64,000 bases of DNA from the NCBI GenBank assembly GCA_031289775.1, contig JAITOY010000044.1, forward strand, positions 1-64,000, read 5' to 3'. The notes beneath the pieces were generated by a model that was not told the origin of the DNA, made no database searches, and saw only the letters and a list, made by a program, of their open reading frames with translations. This stretch comes from Synergistaceae bacterium. GTDB taxonomy: Bacteria > Synergistota > Synergistia > Synergistales > Synergistaceae. This document shows, piece by piece, positions 48,093 through 57,459 of this stretch. Each line of letters starts with the position of its first letter. Position 1 is the first letter of the stretch. Position numbers and translations under genes: made by a program.

Positions 48093-49829
48093 ATGTCAAC
48101 GGTGATCTACAGAGAAAATATCAGTGAATCCATGCTCAGCACCTTCGAGCGCAATCCTATCTTCAGGAACATCGCATACTTCTCGATGGAGATAGGAATA
48201 TCTCAGGATCTTCCCACCTATTCCGGCGGGCTCGGAATACTCGCCGGGGATATTTTAAAAAGCGCGGCGGATCTAGGTGTGCCAGTAGTGGGCGTCACTC
48301 TGCTCTACCGGAAGGGCTACTTCAGGCAGGAGCTGACGTCCGAAGGGGTTCAGGTCGAGCGTCCTGTCGACTGGGAGCCGGAGAAGCTGCTTTCGAGGCT
48401 CGACAACAGGGTCTCCGTCATACTGGAGGGACGCACCGTCCAGGTTCGAGCCTGGAGTTATATATACATGGGGCACTCCGGCTACCCTCTGCCGATATAC
48501 TTCCTCGACACAGACATTGAAGCCAACACCCCGAGCGACCGCAGCCTGACGTGGGAGCTCTACGGCGGCGACGTGAGATACAGGCTCTGCCAGGAGATGA
48601 TCCTGGGCGTCGGCGGTCTTCGTATACTACGCGACCTTGGGTACAACAACATCAAGACGTTCCACCTCAATGAAGGACATGCGGGTTTCATCTCTCTGGA
48701 GCTCACTAGGGAACTCGGTTACGAGGACTTCGACAAGGTTCGCGACGAGGTCATCTTCACGACGCACACGCCTGTCGCGGCCGGACATGACTACTTCCCA
48801 TACGACCTCATAAGCTCGGTCGTCGAGGAGAACAACAGCAACAGGCTTCGCAGGATGCTCGGGGGAAGCGGCGTCTCCATGACGGATCTCGGGCTGAACT
48901 TCAGCCGGTATGTCAACGCGGTCTCGAAGAAACACGCCGAGGTCAGCCGTAAAATGTTCAACACTGACAAGGTCGACTACGTGACAAACGGAGTTCACTC
49001 GACCACGTGGACGTGCCCGGGCTTCGCGAGGCTGTACGACAAATATATCCCGTCGTGGAGAAACGACCCAAGCCGCCTGATACAGGCGCTCCAGCTCCCG
49101 GACGAGGACATCTGGAAAGCGCATCAGGCCGCGAAGATGCGCCTGTTTGCGAGGGTGCTCGAGGAGACCGGCGCGGAGTTCGACGCGGATGTCCTTACGA
49201 TAGGTTTCGCGAGAAGGGCCGCCACGTATAAGCGGGCCGACCTGCTCTTCAGCGACGTGAAGAGGCTCCTCGACGTGGGCGCCGGACAGGTGCAGTTTAT
49301 ATTCGCCGGCAAGGCGCATCCGCACGATGAACCGGCGAAGGGCATCATCAAGCATATTTTCGACCTCTCCAAGGAGATAGGCACGGCGCTGCCAATCGTT
49401 TTCCTCGAGAACTACAACATGGAGCTGGCGCAGGTTCTGACGGCCGGCGTCGACATTTGGCTCAACACACCGATCCGCCCCAGAGAGGCATCTGGCACGA
49501 GCGGCATGAAGTGCGTCCACAACGGAGTAATGAACTTCTCCGTGCTCGACGGCTGGTGGATAGAGGGCTGGGTCGAGGATATCACGGGCTGGTCCATAGG
49601 GCCGGTTCCGCTTGAAGCCGACCTCGTGGAGTACGATGAGATGCAGGATGCGCTCGACCTCTACAACAAACTGGAGGAGAAGGTAATCCCGACGTACTAC
49701 AACGACAGGCATAAGTGGATCTACATGATGAAAAACACCATAGCGCTGAACGCGAGCTATTTCAACACGCACAGGGTTGTAAAGGAGTACTGCGAGAAGG
49801 CTTACGGCACCGTTTTCCGCGGTCACTAG
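48093..49829 (+). CDS. glgP: Alpha-glucan (glycogen) phosphorylase, short type
   Basis: GlgP cleaves glycogen with phosphate to glucose-1-phosphate. At 578 residues this is the shorter type found in Thermotoga and archaea rather than the 800-residue MalP/GlgP. Motifs: RNIAYFSMEIGISQDLPTYSGGLGILAGD, FHLNEGHAGF, TTHTPVAAGHD, GFARRAATYKRADLLF and the PLP lysine in EASGTSGMKCVHNG. It follows the GH57 gene by 50 bp and precedes glgA by 11 bp. Confidence 0.95.
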   Translation: MSTVIYRENISESMLSTFERNPIFRNIAYFSMEIGISQDLPTYSGGLGILAGDILKSAADLGVPVVGVTLLYRKGYFRQELTSEGVQVERPVDWEPEKLLSRLDNRVSVILEGRTVQVRAWSYIYMGHSGYPLPIYFLDTDIEANTPSDRSLTWELYGGDVRYRLCQEMILGVGGLRILRDLGYNNIKTFHLNEGHAGFISLELTRELGYEDFDKVRDEVIFTTHTPVAAGHDYFPYDLISSVVEENNSNRLRRMLGGSGVSMTDLGLNFSRYVNAVSKKHAEVSRKMFNTDKVDYVTNGVHSTTWTCPGFARLYDKYIPSWRNDPSRLIQALQLPDEDIWKAHQAAKMRLFARVLEETGAEFDADVLTIGFARRAATYKRADLLFSDVKRLLDVGAGQVQFIFAGKAHPHDEPAKGIIKHIFDLSKEIGTALPIVFLENYNMELAQVLTAGVDIWLNTPIRPREASGTSGMKCVHNGVMNFSVLDGWWIEGWVEDITGWSIGPVPLEADLVEYDEMQDALDLYNKLEEKVIPTYYNDRHKWIYMMKNTIALNASYFNTHRVVKEYCEKAYGTVFRGH

Positions 49830-49840
49830 GCGCGGGCGAC

Positions 49841-51316
49841 ATGAGCGAGATTAAAAGCCGCAAAGTCTTGCACGTAGCGTCGGAGATGGCCCCCCTCGCA
49901 AAGGAGGGGGGGCTGGGCGATGTCGTAGGTTCGCTGCCAAAAGCCATGGTGAGAAAAGGCGTCGACGCCAGGGTTATTCTGCCATCGTTCCCTGGGGTTA
50001 TGGAGACCGTTGAAAAACGCGGTTATCCTCATTCTTGCCTGACTGAAAAGGTAAACGTGGCGCTCGACTGGAGGGTCTTCTCCTCCAATGTCATACAGGT
50101 CGACGTGGACGGCGTGATCGTCTACGTGCTCGACCAGCCGGATCTGTTTTCGAACCCGAGGATATACCCCATGTCGCTGAATCTGGAGTCGGTGATGCCG
50201 TTCGCGTTTTTGTCCTACGCGGCGCTGGAACTGCCCGGCTGTACCGGATGGAAACCGGACATCATCCACGTGCACGACTGGTCGAGCGCGGTATTGCCCA
50301 TAGCGCTCAGGTGGCATCGACATTACAAGGCCATGAGGTCAGACTATGACGTCGTCCTCACGATCCATAATCTGGCGTATCAGGGTATAATCGACCCATC
50401 CGTCCTCGCGGCCTGGGGGTTGACAAACGAGGCGTTTTCGCTCGACTCCATGGAGTTTTACGGGCAGGCTAACATACTGAAAGGCAGCATCGTGGCATCC
50501 GACGCCGTCACGACAGTGAGCCCCCACTATTCGTGGGATATACAGACTCAGGACGGCGGTTTCGGGCTGCATGGTCTCTTTGGGACTCTGCGCTCCAAGC
50601 TCACGGGAATACTGAATGGAATCGACTACGATGTCTGGCGCCCCGGCATAGACGTCAACATTCCGGCGAAATACGGGCCCGACGACCTCTCAGGCAAGGT
50701 GAAATGCCGCGAGAAGCTTTTCGAGACCTGCGGCTGGGCCGACGACGGAAGGCCCGTCACGCTTTTTGTCGGGCGCCTCGTTCAGCAGAAGGGCGTCGAT
50801 ATCCTGTTCACCGCTCTGGAGAAGATGCTCGGCGACAGTTGCCGGGCGATCGTTATCGGCTCCGGCTTACCCCAGTACGAAGAGTGGGCCCGCGAATTGA
50901 AGCGAGCTTATTCGGATCGTTTCTGGTGTTTCATCGGTTTCGGAGATGATATTGCGCATATCGCTTACGCCGGGTCGGATATTTTACTGATGCCGTCGCT
51001 GTTCGAACCCTGCGGCCTCTCGCAGATGATCGCCATGGCATATGGGACTATACCTGTGGTCAGGAACACCGGCGGGCTGGCCGACTCAGTCATAGACTTC
51101 GACGGTTCGCCGGACGGCACCGGGTTCATTTTCAGCGACTACTCCGCGGAAGAGCTCGCGCAGGCCACGTATCGAGCGATAGAGGCGTTCGGCGACAAGC
51201 CGCGATGGAACGCCGTCGTCGATAACGCCATGCGATCCAACTTCTCCTGGGCTACCTCTACAGAGGCGTATATCAGCCTTTACGACAACCTCAGAAGCGG
51301 GAATTTACTAACATAA
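49841..51316 (+). CDS. glgA: Glycogen synthase (ADP-glucose type, GT5)
   Basis: GlgA adds glucose from ADP-glucose to the growing alpha-1,4 glucan. The 491-residue protein has the GT5 start KVLHVASEMAPLAKEGGLGDVVGSLPKA, with the substrate-binding K-x-GG, DIIHVHDWSSAVLPI, TVSPHYSWDIQT, GILNGIDYDVWRP, VGRLVQQKGVDIL and the nucleotide-binding MPSLFEPCGLSQMIAMAYGT. ATG 49841 is chosen; the frame extends upstream into glgP. Confidence 0.95.
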   Translation: MSEIKSRKVLHVASEMAPLAKEGGLGDVVGSLPKAMVRKGVDARVILPSFPGVMETVEKRGYPHSCLTEKVNVALDWRVFSSNVIQVDVDGVIVYVLDQPDLFSNPRIYPMSLNLESVMPFAFLSYAALELPGCTGWKPDIIHVHDWSSAVLPIALRWHRHYKAMRSDYDVVLTIHNLAYQGIIDPSVLAAWGLTNEAFSLDSMEFYGQANILKGSIVASDAVTTVSPHYSWDIQTQDGGFGLHGLFGTLRSKLTGILNGIDYDVWRPGIDVNIPAKYGPDDLSGKVKCREKLFETCGWADDGRPVTLFVGRLVQQKGVDILFTALEKMLGDSCRAIVIGSGLPQYEEWARELKRAYSDRFWCFIGFGDDIAHIAYAGSDILLMPSLFEPCGLSQMIAMAYGTIPVVRNTGGLADSVIDFDGSPDGTGFIFSDYSAEELAQATYRAIEAFGDKPRWNAVVDNAMRSNFSWATSTEAYISLYDNLRSGNLLT

Positions 51317-51386
51317 AATCATATAAAGCCCTGTTAAAATGAGAGGTGTAAGGTTAAGTGAAAACTTGTAGAGGGGTGGGTTTTCC

Positions 51387-52685
51387 ATGATTCACGGAAG
51401 GTACGGAAGAGTATTGGCTATAGTTCTGGCGGGAGGCAAAGGCGAGCGCCTCATGCCGCTCACGAGATACCGAGCTAAGCCCGCCGTCCCCTTTGCGGCC
51501 AAGTACAGAATAGTCGACTTTGCACTTTCGAACCTCGTCAACAGCGGTATTTACTCCATCTACTGCCTGACTCAATTTAAAAGCCAGTCGCTGCAGGAGC
51601 ACATCACGCAGGGGTGGCAGTTCGGCCCGGCGCTCAGGGGAAGGAACTATTTCGTCAACGTAGCCCCGGCGCAGATGTGGACGGACGAACGTTGGTACGA
51701 AGGAACGGCTGACGCGATTTACCAGAACCTGCACCTCCTCACTATGTTCAACGCCGATTACGTCTGTATATTTGCCGCCGACCACATCTACAAGATGGAC
51801 ATCGAGCAGATGCTGGAGTATCACGTCGAAAACGGAGCGGACATCACCATCGCGGCGAACAAGGTGCCAACATCGGAGGCGACGCAGTTCGGCTGCATCT
51901 CAACCGACGAGCGCGGCGTCATCAACGGATTCGTCGAAAAGCCGAAAAACCCGCCGGAGATAAAGTCGAGCCCTGGGTACAGCTACGTCTCCATGGGCAA
52001 CTACATCTTTTCGCGGGAGACTCTCGAGGAGGCCATCCTCACAGACAGCAAGCGCGAGGACAGCAGTCACGATTTCGGCAAGGACATACTCCCGAAAATT
52101 TACACACAATGCAAGGTGATGGCCTACGACTTCTCAACCAACGTCCTCCCCGGCAACGATAAACCATACTGGAAGGACGTCGGCACTTTGAAGGCGTACT
52201 GGGAGGCTCACATGGATCTGCTCCAGCAGCACTCCGCGCTGACGCTCTACAACTCGCAGTGGCCGGTCAGGACCGTCTCCTTCTCTGATCCGCCAGGCTT
52301 CACATATCCGGCCAAGGGCATGAGCTCTTCGGTCGAGGGCTGCCTGAGAGCGGAGGCGAGTCAGGTTTTGGGCGCGGTCGTCCACAGGTGCGTACTCTCT
52401 CGCCACTGCATAATAAACGCCGGCACCGTCATGGAGGAATCCATCATCGGTCAAGGCGTCGTCATAGGCGAGAACTGCAAGCTGCGGCGGGTGATAGTCG
52501 ACTCGCACAACATCATCCCGCCCAACACTGTTATCGGCTACAACACGGACAACGACTCCGAAAGATACTTCCTCGACAAGGATTCCGGCCTTGTCGTGGT
52601 GCCGATGCCGAAGATTCAGCTAAGAAAAAATCTACAGATGCTTGACAACTCGAGATTCGATGACGAGGGCTTTGCGGCGTTTTAA
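51387..52685 (+). CDS. glgC: Glucose-1-phosphate adenylyltransferase (ADP-glucose pyrophosphorylase)
   Basis: GlgC makes ADP-glucose, the committed step of glycogen synthesis. The 432-residue protein has LAGGKGERLMPLTRYRAKPA and GKYRIVDF-like AAKYRIVDFALSNLVNSGI, FAADHIYKMD (metal/sugar site), a GFVEKPKNPP loop, SMGNYIFS and a C-terminal left-handed beta-helix (NAGTVMEESIIGQGVVIGEN). The N-terminal region contains the basic residues expected at the allosteric site. It follows glgA after 70 bp. No glgB branching enzyme is in the window. Confidence 0.96.
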   Translation: MIHGRYGRVLAIVLAGGKGERLMPLTRYRAKPAVPFAAKYRIVDFALSNLVNSGIYSIYCLTQFKSQSLQEHITQGWQFGPALRGRNYFVNVAPAQMWTDERWYEGTADAIYQNLHLLTMFNADYVCIFAADHIYKMDIEQMLEYHVENGADITIAANKVPTSEATQFGCISTDERGVINGFVEKPKNPPEIKSSPGYSYVSMGNYIFSRETLEEAILTDSKREDSSHDFGKDILPKIYTQCKVMAYDFSTNVLPGNDKPYWKDVGTLKAYWEAHMDLLQQHSALTLYNSQWPVRTVSFSDPPGFTYPAKGMSSSVEGCLRAEASQVLGAVVHRCVLSRHCIINAGTVMEESIIGQGVVIGENCKLRRVIVDSHNIIPPNTVIGYNTDNDSERYFLDKDSGLVVVPMPKIQLRKNLQMLDNSRFDDEGFAAF

Positions 52686-52734
52686 AGACATTGGTTTATT
52701 TTGCGCGCGGGCCGAGGGGCATCGCTCCCCGGCC

Positions 52735-53724
52735 TTGGTTTCGGAGTCGCTGACTGTTCGCGCGCTCGTCTGTCGTTTGTTCCTGCTCGCCTGCATCCTT
52801 GCGCCGCTCCTCCTCGCCCGCCAGGCCGCGGCTGCCGGCGAGTCCATCGATTTCACGTTCGAGCCTGCTTCAATCGACCTCGGCCTCTCCTCGCCACTCG
52901 AGATCGAGTACAAAAAACTCGAAGGGGAGGAGTTCAAGCCGCTCGGCAACCCATATCTCGTCTGGACAGCGGGCAGCAGCCTGCGCGGAGGTCTCGGGCT
53001 CATGCTCACATGCGCTGGGGTACCGACAGCCGAGTCGTCCGGCAGACCCAAAAAGCTGAAAAACATTCAACTGCTGCTCGTTCGCATGGAGGGCAATCTG
53101 ATAAAACCGGTGCAGCGCTTCAAACTCGGCGACGGCGCGGCGCCGCGTTTCGCCGGATCCATATTCAGCCCGCGCCGGCAGGAGAGAGATGCCGAGCCGA
53201 TCTCGCCCGAAGCCGGGAGCAGCTTCATGATCACGATCATTCGCGACGGAAACAACACGGAAGCATTCGTCTTCACTCTTCTGGAGGGGACGAATGGAGA
53301 ATCGGGCTTGAGAATCTCTGAGCCTCTCAGGATAAACCGCTCATTTCCCTCAAAGATGAACATCGATCTGAGCGGGACATTGGAGCAGGACTGTTTCATA
53401 GATATCCGCTCCGTAAACCCTGACAAAAGCGAGCGCCTCGACCTGCGCGAAGCCGCGGGCGCGCTCATAGAGGACAATCTGTACCAGCTGAACGCGCGCC
53501 CGATCCCCTCCATGCGCAGCCTCGCCTGCGTCCGCAATGGGTGGGAGGGCGAGGATTTATCATTCAAAGACGGACGATTCGAACTAAATATCGGCCTGAC
53601 CCTGATAACCCCGTCGCGCAAGCAGCTCGTGGACGTAACGGCCGTTCTCCACAAGGACGAAAATGGCAAATGGGCCATAACCGACTACGCGTTCGAGCCA
53701 TTCCTCCCCTACAGATCCCAGTAA
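52735..53724 (+). CDS. Secreted protein of unknown function
   Basis: This protein of about 329 residues has a signal peptide (SLTVRALVCRLFLLACILAP then LLLARQAAAAGES). The body shows FTFEPASIDLGLSSPLEIEYK, LLVRMEGNLIKPVQRFK and FELNIGLTLITPSRKQLVDVT, which I cannot assign. The start is uncertain: TTG 52735 places the signal peptide normally, while the frame is open back to ATG 52642, inside glgC, which would give an unlikely 60-residue leader. It may be co-transcribed with glgC. Confidence 0.65.
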   Translation: MVSESLTVRALVCRLFLLACILAPLLLARQAAAAGESIDFTFEPASIDLGLSSPLEIEYKKLEGEEFKPLGNPYLVWTAGSSLRGGLGLMLTCAGVPTAESSGRPKKLKNIQLLLVRMEGNLIKPVQRFKLGDGAAPRFAGSIFSPRRQERDAEPISPEAGSSFMITIIRDGNNTEAFVFTLLEGTNGESGLRISEPLRINRSFPSKMNIDLSGTLEQDCFIDIRSVNPDKSERLDLREAAGALIEDNLYQLNARPIPSMRSLACVRNGWEGEDLSFKDGRFELNIGLTLITPSRKQLVDVTAVLHKDENGKWAITDYAFEPFLPYRSQ

Positions 53725-53823
53725 TTTCCGCTACTCTTTGTCTGAGTGTTCTCCCTTTAAAAAATTCATCTTTGCTCCGATAATGACTAGGAGAATTGTA
53801 TTTTTTATGTCAAGATTTTAAGA

Positions 53824-53842
53824 AGGCTGTTTAAATCAGCCT
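53824..53842. repeat. Short inverted repeat before the DUF4145 gene
   Basis: AGGCTG/CAGCCT flanking TTTAAAT, about 10 bp upstream of the CGGAGGGG ribosome-binding site. Could be an operator or a small leader stem. Confidence 0.35.
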
Positions 53843-53861
53843 ATCATTGACGGAGGGGAAA

Positions 53862-54584
53862 ATGAAAATAGACCAGAGGCGCCGATGCCCATACTGTGGT
53901 TACACGTACCGCACCGAAGTGGGCCGCAACGTATTCGCTCACCTTCTGGGCGATCCGGGCTCAAACGTGGCGGTACACTCGGTCATCTTTGTGTGCCCTC
54001 ACATCGAGTGCGCAAAAGCCGAGGTCTTTGTAGACGCCGGCACGTTTCCGGCCGCACTGCGAGGCCGGCCGGAGGAGGATCGCCAGACTTTCGGCTACGA
54101 CCTCCCGGGAGAGTACTTCAAAAGCAGGCTTCTCCCCGCCTTCGGCGGCAAGCCAGAGCTACAGACAGCGACAGTGCCGGACACAATTTACAGGGACTAT
54201 GACGAGGCGTGCAAGCTGCTCCCTGTCAGTGCGTCCGCGTCAGTGACGATGGCGCGAAGATGCGCCCAGAAAATGATCCGCGCCAAATTCAGGCTAAAGC
54301 CCGGGAAACTGCTGAACGAGATCAAAACTCTCGGGACGTTCTCGCCGCCCATCCAACAGGAGATAATCGACGCGCTCGACTCCATCAGGAGGACTGGCAA
54401 ATTCCGCGCTCTCCCGGAGGACGACGTCAAGGTCGTAAGCGACGTAACTCCGGAGGCGGCGCGCCACGTGATCGACATCATCGAGATCCTGCTCTACGAC
54501 TGGTTCGTCGCGCCGGAGCTGCATAACGAACGTATCACTGCGCTGCAGCTCATATTGAACAGAAAATATTCCGAAGAACGTTAG
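53862..54584 (+). CDS. DUF4145-domain protein with N-terminal zinc-binding motif
   Basis: This 240-residue soluble protein has an N-terminal CPYCGYTY motif (residues 8-15) and a later CPHIEC pair (about 49-54) that could bind one zinc, followed by the DUF4145 helical domain (LPVSASASVTMARRCAQKMI through HVIDIIEILLYDWFVAPE). DUF4145 appears alone or fused in restriction and toxin-like proteins, but its activity is not known. ATG 53862 has a strong CGGAGGGG site. It stands alone between a secreted unknown and the small ORF. Confidence 0.75.
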   Translation: MKIDQRRRCPYCGYTYRTEVGRNVFAHLLGDPGSNVAVHSVIFVCPHIECAKAEVFVDAGTFPAALRGRPEEDRQTFGYDLPGEYFKSRLLPAFGGKPELQTATVPDTIYRDYDEACKLLPVSASASVTMARRCAQKMIRAKFRLKPGKLLNEIKTLGTFSPPIQQEIIDALDSIRRTGKFRALPEDDVKVVSDVTPEAARHVIDIIEILLYDWFVAPELHNERITALQLILNRKYSEER

Positions 54585-54976
54585 CCAAATCATCCCGCTT
54601 CTCCCTTCCGAACCCTTCCGGAAATTCGAGCTTATTTTGCGCGATTACTATTGCGTTGATCCCCCAAAACAAGTAAACTTGCACAGTCCAGTAAGCTGAA
54701 AAAAAAAGGGGAGGTGAGAGTGAATTGAAAAAACCCCGGGTTGGCGTTCATTGCCGGGTAAATAACGAGCATCCGAAATATCACAGCAAATCACTTCGCG
54801 GAACGACAGGCCGGAATATGACGTTTACCGGTCTCAGCTTTTTATCCCGCGTGAAAATCCGGATTATGATGAAAATCACGTTCATGGCATCCATACCATC
54901 CATTGCCCTCAGACGCTGACTTTTCGACGCGTCGTTCACGGGTCGTTCAGCCATTTTTTCTGAGGAGGTATGGACT
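54585..54976. other. Gene-poor stretch of about 390 bp
   Basis: Between the DUF4145 gene and the amino-acid ABC operon. It is AT-richer than the surroundings. It holds one weakly supported small ORF (54725-54919) with a strong ribosome-binding site, and the AGGAGG site of the ABC ATPase gene at its end. I see no tRNA, no clear terminator and no good promoter pair in it. Confidence 0.5.
54725..54919 (+). CDS. Possible small basic protein, or remnant
   Basis: This 64-residue frame begins at TTG 54725, about 10 nt after GGGGAGGTGA. The product is strongly basic (KKPRVGVHCRVNNEHPKYHS at the start) and ends RVKIRIMMKITFMASIPSIA-LRR, which faintly recalls the first membrane-proximal residues of chemoreceptors. 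It could be a genuine small protein, a leader peptide for the ABC operon 57 bp downstream, or the decayed start of a larger gene. Only the ribosome-binding site argues for translation. Confidence 0.3.
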   Translation: MKKPRVGVHCRVNNEHPKYHSKSLRGTTGRNMTFTGLSFLSRVKIRIMMKITFMASIPSIALRR

Positions 54977-55774
54977 ATGGTCAATTTGCCGGAGGAGTCT
55001 CTCATCGTTGTCGAAAATCTCTACAAGAGCTTCGAGGACGGAGAGGTTCTCAGGAATATTAGTATTAACATAAAGGAGGGGGATCTCGTCTCCCTCATAG
55101 GCCCCTCTGGGTGCGGCAAGTCAACGTTCCTGCGCTGCCTGAATTGCCTCGAGCTGCTCGACTCTGGCTATATCAGAGTCGGCAGGACGGAGCTTCGCAG
55201 AGGCGCAAAACAGAGGCCGGATGAAAAAATGATCGACACGGCACACAAGATACGCCGCGAGGTCGGAATGGTCTTCCAGAGCTACAACCTTTTCCCGCAC
55301 AAGACGGTGCTCCAGAACGTCATGTTGGCGCCGGTCGTCGTTAAAAAGATGCGCCAGGACGAGGCGAGGGAGATAGCCCTGACCCAGCTGGAAAAGGTCG
55401 GGCTCGAGGGCTTCGCGAACAGATACCCGTCGACGCTCTCAGGCGGGCAGAGCCAGCGCGCCGCGATAGCGAGGGCTCTCGCCATGAACCCCATGGTCAT
55501 GCTGTACGACGAACCTACGTCGGCCCTCGACCCGGAACTCGTCGGCGAAGTCCTTCAGGTCATGAAGGCGCTCGACTCGGAGGGAATGACCCAGATAATA
55601 GTCACCCACGAGATGCAGTTCGCCCGCGACGCGTCGGACTACATCGTCTTCATCGACCGCGGCGAGATCGTGGAGTTCGACGACGGCGACATACTCTTCA
55701 CGAACCCGAAAAACGACAGAACGCGGGAGTTCCTGCGCCACTTCAACGGTATGGGAATGGCGGTGAACTGCTGA
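54977..55774 (+). CDS. Polar amino-acid ABC transporter ATP-binding protein
   Basis: This 265-residue ATPase of the GlnQ/HisP type has Walker A GPSGCGKST, Q-loop VFQSYNLFPHKTVLQN, signature LSGGQSQRAAIARALA, Walker B VMLYDEPTSALDPE and H-loop IVTHEMQFARD. About 20 residues between strands (RRGAKQRPDEKMIDTAHKIR) form the usual HisP-type insertion. Start ATG 54977 has GAGGAGG upstream. Its stop overlaps the next gene by one base. Confidence 0.94.
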   Translation: MVNLPEESLIVVENLYKSFEDGEVLRNISINIKEGDLVSLIGPSGCGKSTFLRCLNCLELLDSGYIRVGRTELRRGAKQRPDEKMIDTAHKIRREVGMVFQSYNLFPHKTVLQNVMLAPVVVKKMRQDEAREIALTQLEKVGLEGFANRYPSTLSGGQSQRAAIARALAMNPMVMLYDEPTSALDPELVGEVLQVMKALDSEGMTQIIVTHEMQFARDASDYIVFIDRGEIVEFDDGDILFTNPKNDRTREFLRHFNGMGMAVNC

Positions 55775-57339
55775 TGAAGAGGATTTTCGCTCTGCCTCTC
55801 ATGCTCGCCGCATTGCTGTTTTTCTCGTGCCCAGCCGGCGCCGCCGACACCATGGAGGAGGGGATACTCAGCTGGGGAGGGGACTCCGAGGGAGGGTTCC
55901 CCTATATGTTCCCAAACCCCGCGAACCCGGACGAGCTCATCGGTTTCGAGGTGGACATCGTCGACGAGATAGCGGCATATCTCGGCAAAAAACCCGCGTA
56001 CATCAACAACGCGTGGGACAACTTGATACCGGGCCTGTCGCGCAGCCTGTACGACATCGCGATCAACGGCCTGGAGGTGACGCCAGAGCATGAGGAGGCC
56101 GTCAACTTCTCCATCCCTTACTACAAGACGTTCCTCCAGCTCGCCGCCCGCAGAGACAGCCAGGATATCAACGAGTTGGAGGACTGCCGGGGCAAGGTCG
56201 TAGGAACGCTGAAGGAGAGCTACGCCGAGATGGTGCTCGACGAGCTGGGAGACGTCGAGATTCGCACGTACATCGTCGAGGCGAACACTTACGAGGATCT
56301 CCAGAACGGAAGGCTCGACGCCGCGCTCTTCGACTCCCCTATAGCCATATATTCGGCCGGGTTCAACCCGAGCATAAAGTTCGTCGGCCGGCCCATAGGC
56401 GAGATCACCTACGCCATCGCGCTGCCGAAGGAGAACAGGGAGCTGCTGCGGGAGATTAACGAGGCCATAGTCTACCTGCGGGACTCCGGCAAACTGCGGG
56501 AGATATATGACCGCTGGAACCTCTGGAGCCCCGTCATGGCCGCCGAGTTCAACGACTACAGCCCAAGGAAGGTCGAGATGACACGCTACGACGACTGGGC
56601 CGAGTCGCACCGCCCCACGCTTTCCCTCGGCGACAGGCTCAAGCGCTACGTCGGATTCCTGCCCGCGTTTGGCAGGGCCGCCATTATCACGATGGAGGTC
56701 TCGATAACGGCGATGTTCATTGCGATATCACTCGGGCTCGCTCTCGCGATAACGCGCGTCTTCGCGCCGAGCTGGCTCGCTGGGCTCGCTTCGTGCTTCG
56801 TCGAGTTCATGCGCGGGACGCCAGTGCTGATACAGCTCTTTTTCATATTCTACGGGCTGCCGAATATCGGCATAAAGCTCTCTCCGTTCTGGGCCGGCGC
56901 GGTTGGACTGGGGTTAAACTACGCGGCGTACGAGGCCGAGATATACAGATCCGGGCTGTTCGCCATACCGCGAACGCAGTGGGAGGCCGCACTGGCTCTG
57001 GGCATGACGAGGTGGCAGGCCATGCGCGAGGTGACGCTCCCCCAGGCCGTGAGGGTCGTCATCCCGCCTATCACAAACGACTTCATATCCTTGCTGAAGG
57101 ATTCGTCTCTCGTGTCCATCATCACGATGGTCGACCTCACCAAGGCGTACGGCCAGCTCGCCGCCGCTTACTACGACTACTTCGGACCCGGAATCATGGT
57201 CGCCCTGATCTATCTTCTTATCGGCCTGCCGTTCGCAAAGTTCTCGCGCTACGTGGAGGGACGCCTAGCGGAGCAGGACACCGGCGGTTATAAAAACCGC
57301 GCGAACAACGTCTACAGATCTAGCACAAGGTGGGTATGA
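55774..57339 (+). CDS. Fused substrate-binding protein and permease of a polar amino-acid ABC transporter
   Basis: This 521-residue protein joins a periplasmic binding domain (type II fold, residues about 25-255, with signal peptide LPLMLAALLFFSCPAGAA) to a HisM/GlnP-type permease (about 290-510). The permease shows EFMRGTPVLIQLFFIFYGLP and the EAA loop EAALALGMTRWQAMREVTLPQA, which docks the ATPase. The fusion tethers the binding protein to the membrane, a GlnPH-type design. Binding-domain residues such as GFEVDIVDEIAAYLGK and GLEVTPEHEEAVNFS suggest a polar amino acid such as glutamine; the ligand is not certain. Confidence 0.92.
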   Translation: MKRIFALPLMLAALLFFSCPAGAADTMEEGILSWGGDSEGGFPYMFPNPANPDELIGFEVDIVDEIAAYLGKKPAYINNAWDNLIPGLSRSLYDIAINGLEVTPEHEEAVNFSIPYYKTFLQLAARRDSQDINELEDCRGKVVGTLKESYAEMVLDELGDVEIRTYIVEANTYEDLQNGRLDAALFDSPIAIYSAGFNPSIKFVGRPIGEITYAIALPKENRELLREINEAIVYLRDSGKLREIYDRWNLWSPVMAAEFNDYSPRKVEMTRYDDWAESHRPTLSLGDRLKRYVGFLPAFGRAAIITMEVSITAMFIAISLGLALAITRVFAPSWLAGLASCFVEFMRGTPVLIQLFFIFYGLPNIGIKLSPFWAGAVGLGLNYAAYEAEIYRSGLFAIPRTQWEAALALGMTRWQAMREVTLPQAVRVVIPPITNDFISLLKDSSLVSIITMVDLTKAYGQLAAAYYDYFGPGIMVALIYLLIGLPFAKFSRYVEGRLAEQDTGGYKNRANNVYRSSTRWV

Positions 57340-57371
57340 CAACCCCTTAAGTATATAAAAATACCACCTAT

Positions 57372-57415
57372 AAAGAGGAGCGTTTTTCCGCTCCTCTTTA
57401 TTCGCTTCTTTTTCT
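57372..57415 (+). terminator. Intrinsic terminator after the amino-acid ABC operon
   Basis: An 11-bp stem AAAGAGGAGCG/CGCTCCTCTTT with a 6-nt loop (57372-57399) is followed by ATTCGCTTCTTTTT, about 30 bp after the stop. Confidence 0.75.
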
Positions 57416-57459
57416 CTTTTTTTCTCTTTTTTTCAAAAATTTACTATATTGTCTATTTA

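Noticed and set aside
48627-49826. 399-codon frame opposite glgP, and similar long frames opposite htpG, the HD-GYP genes and livJ
   Set aside because: These are shadows caused by GC-rich third positions; they overlap well-supported genes and show no domains.
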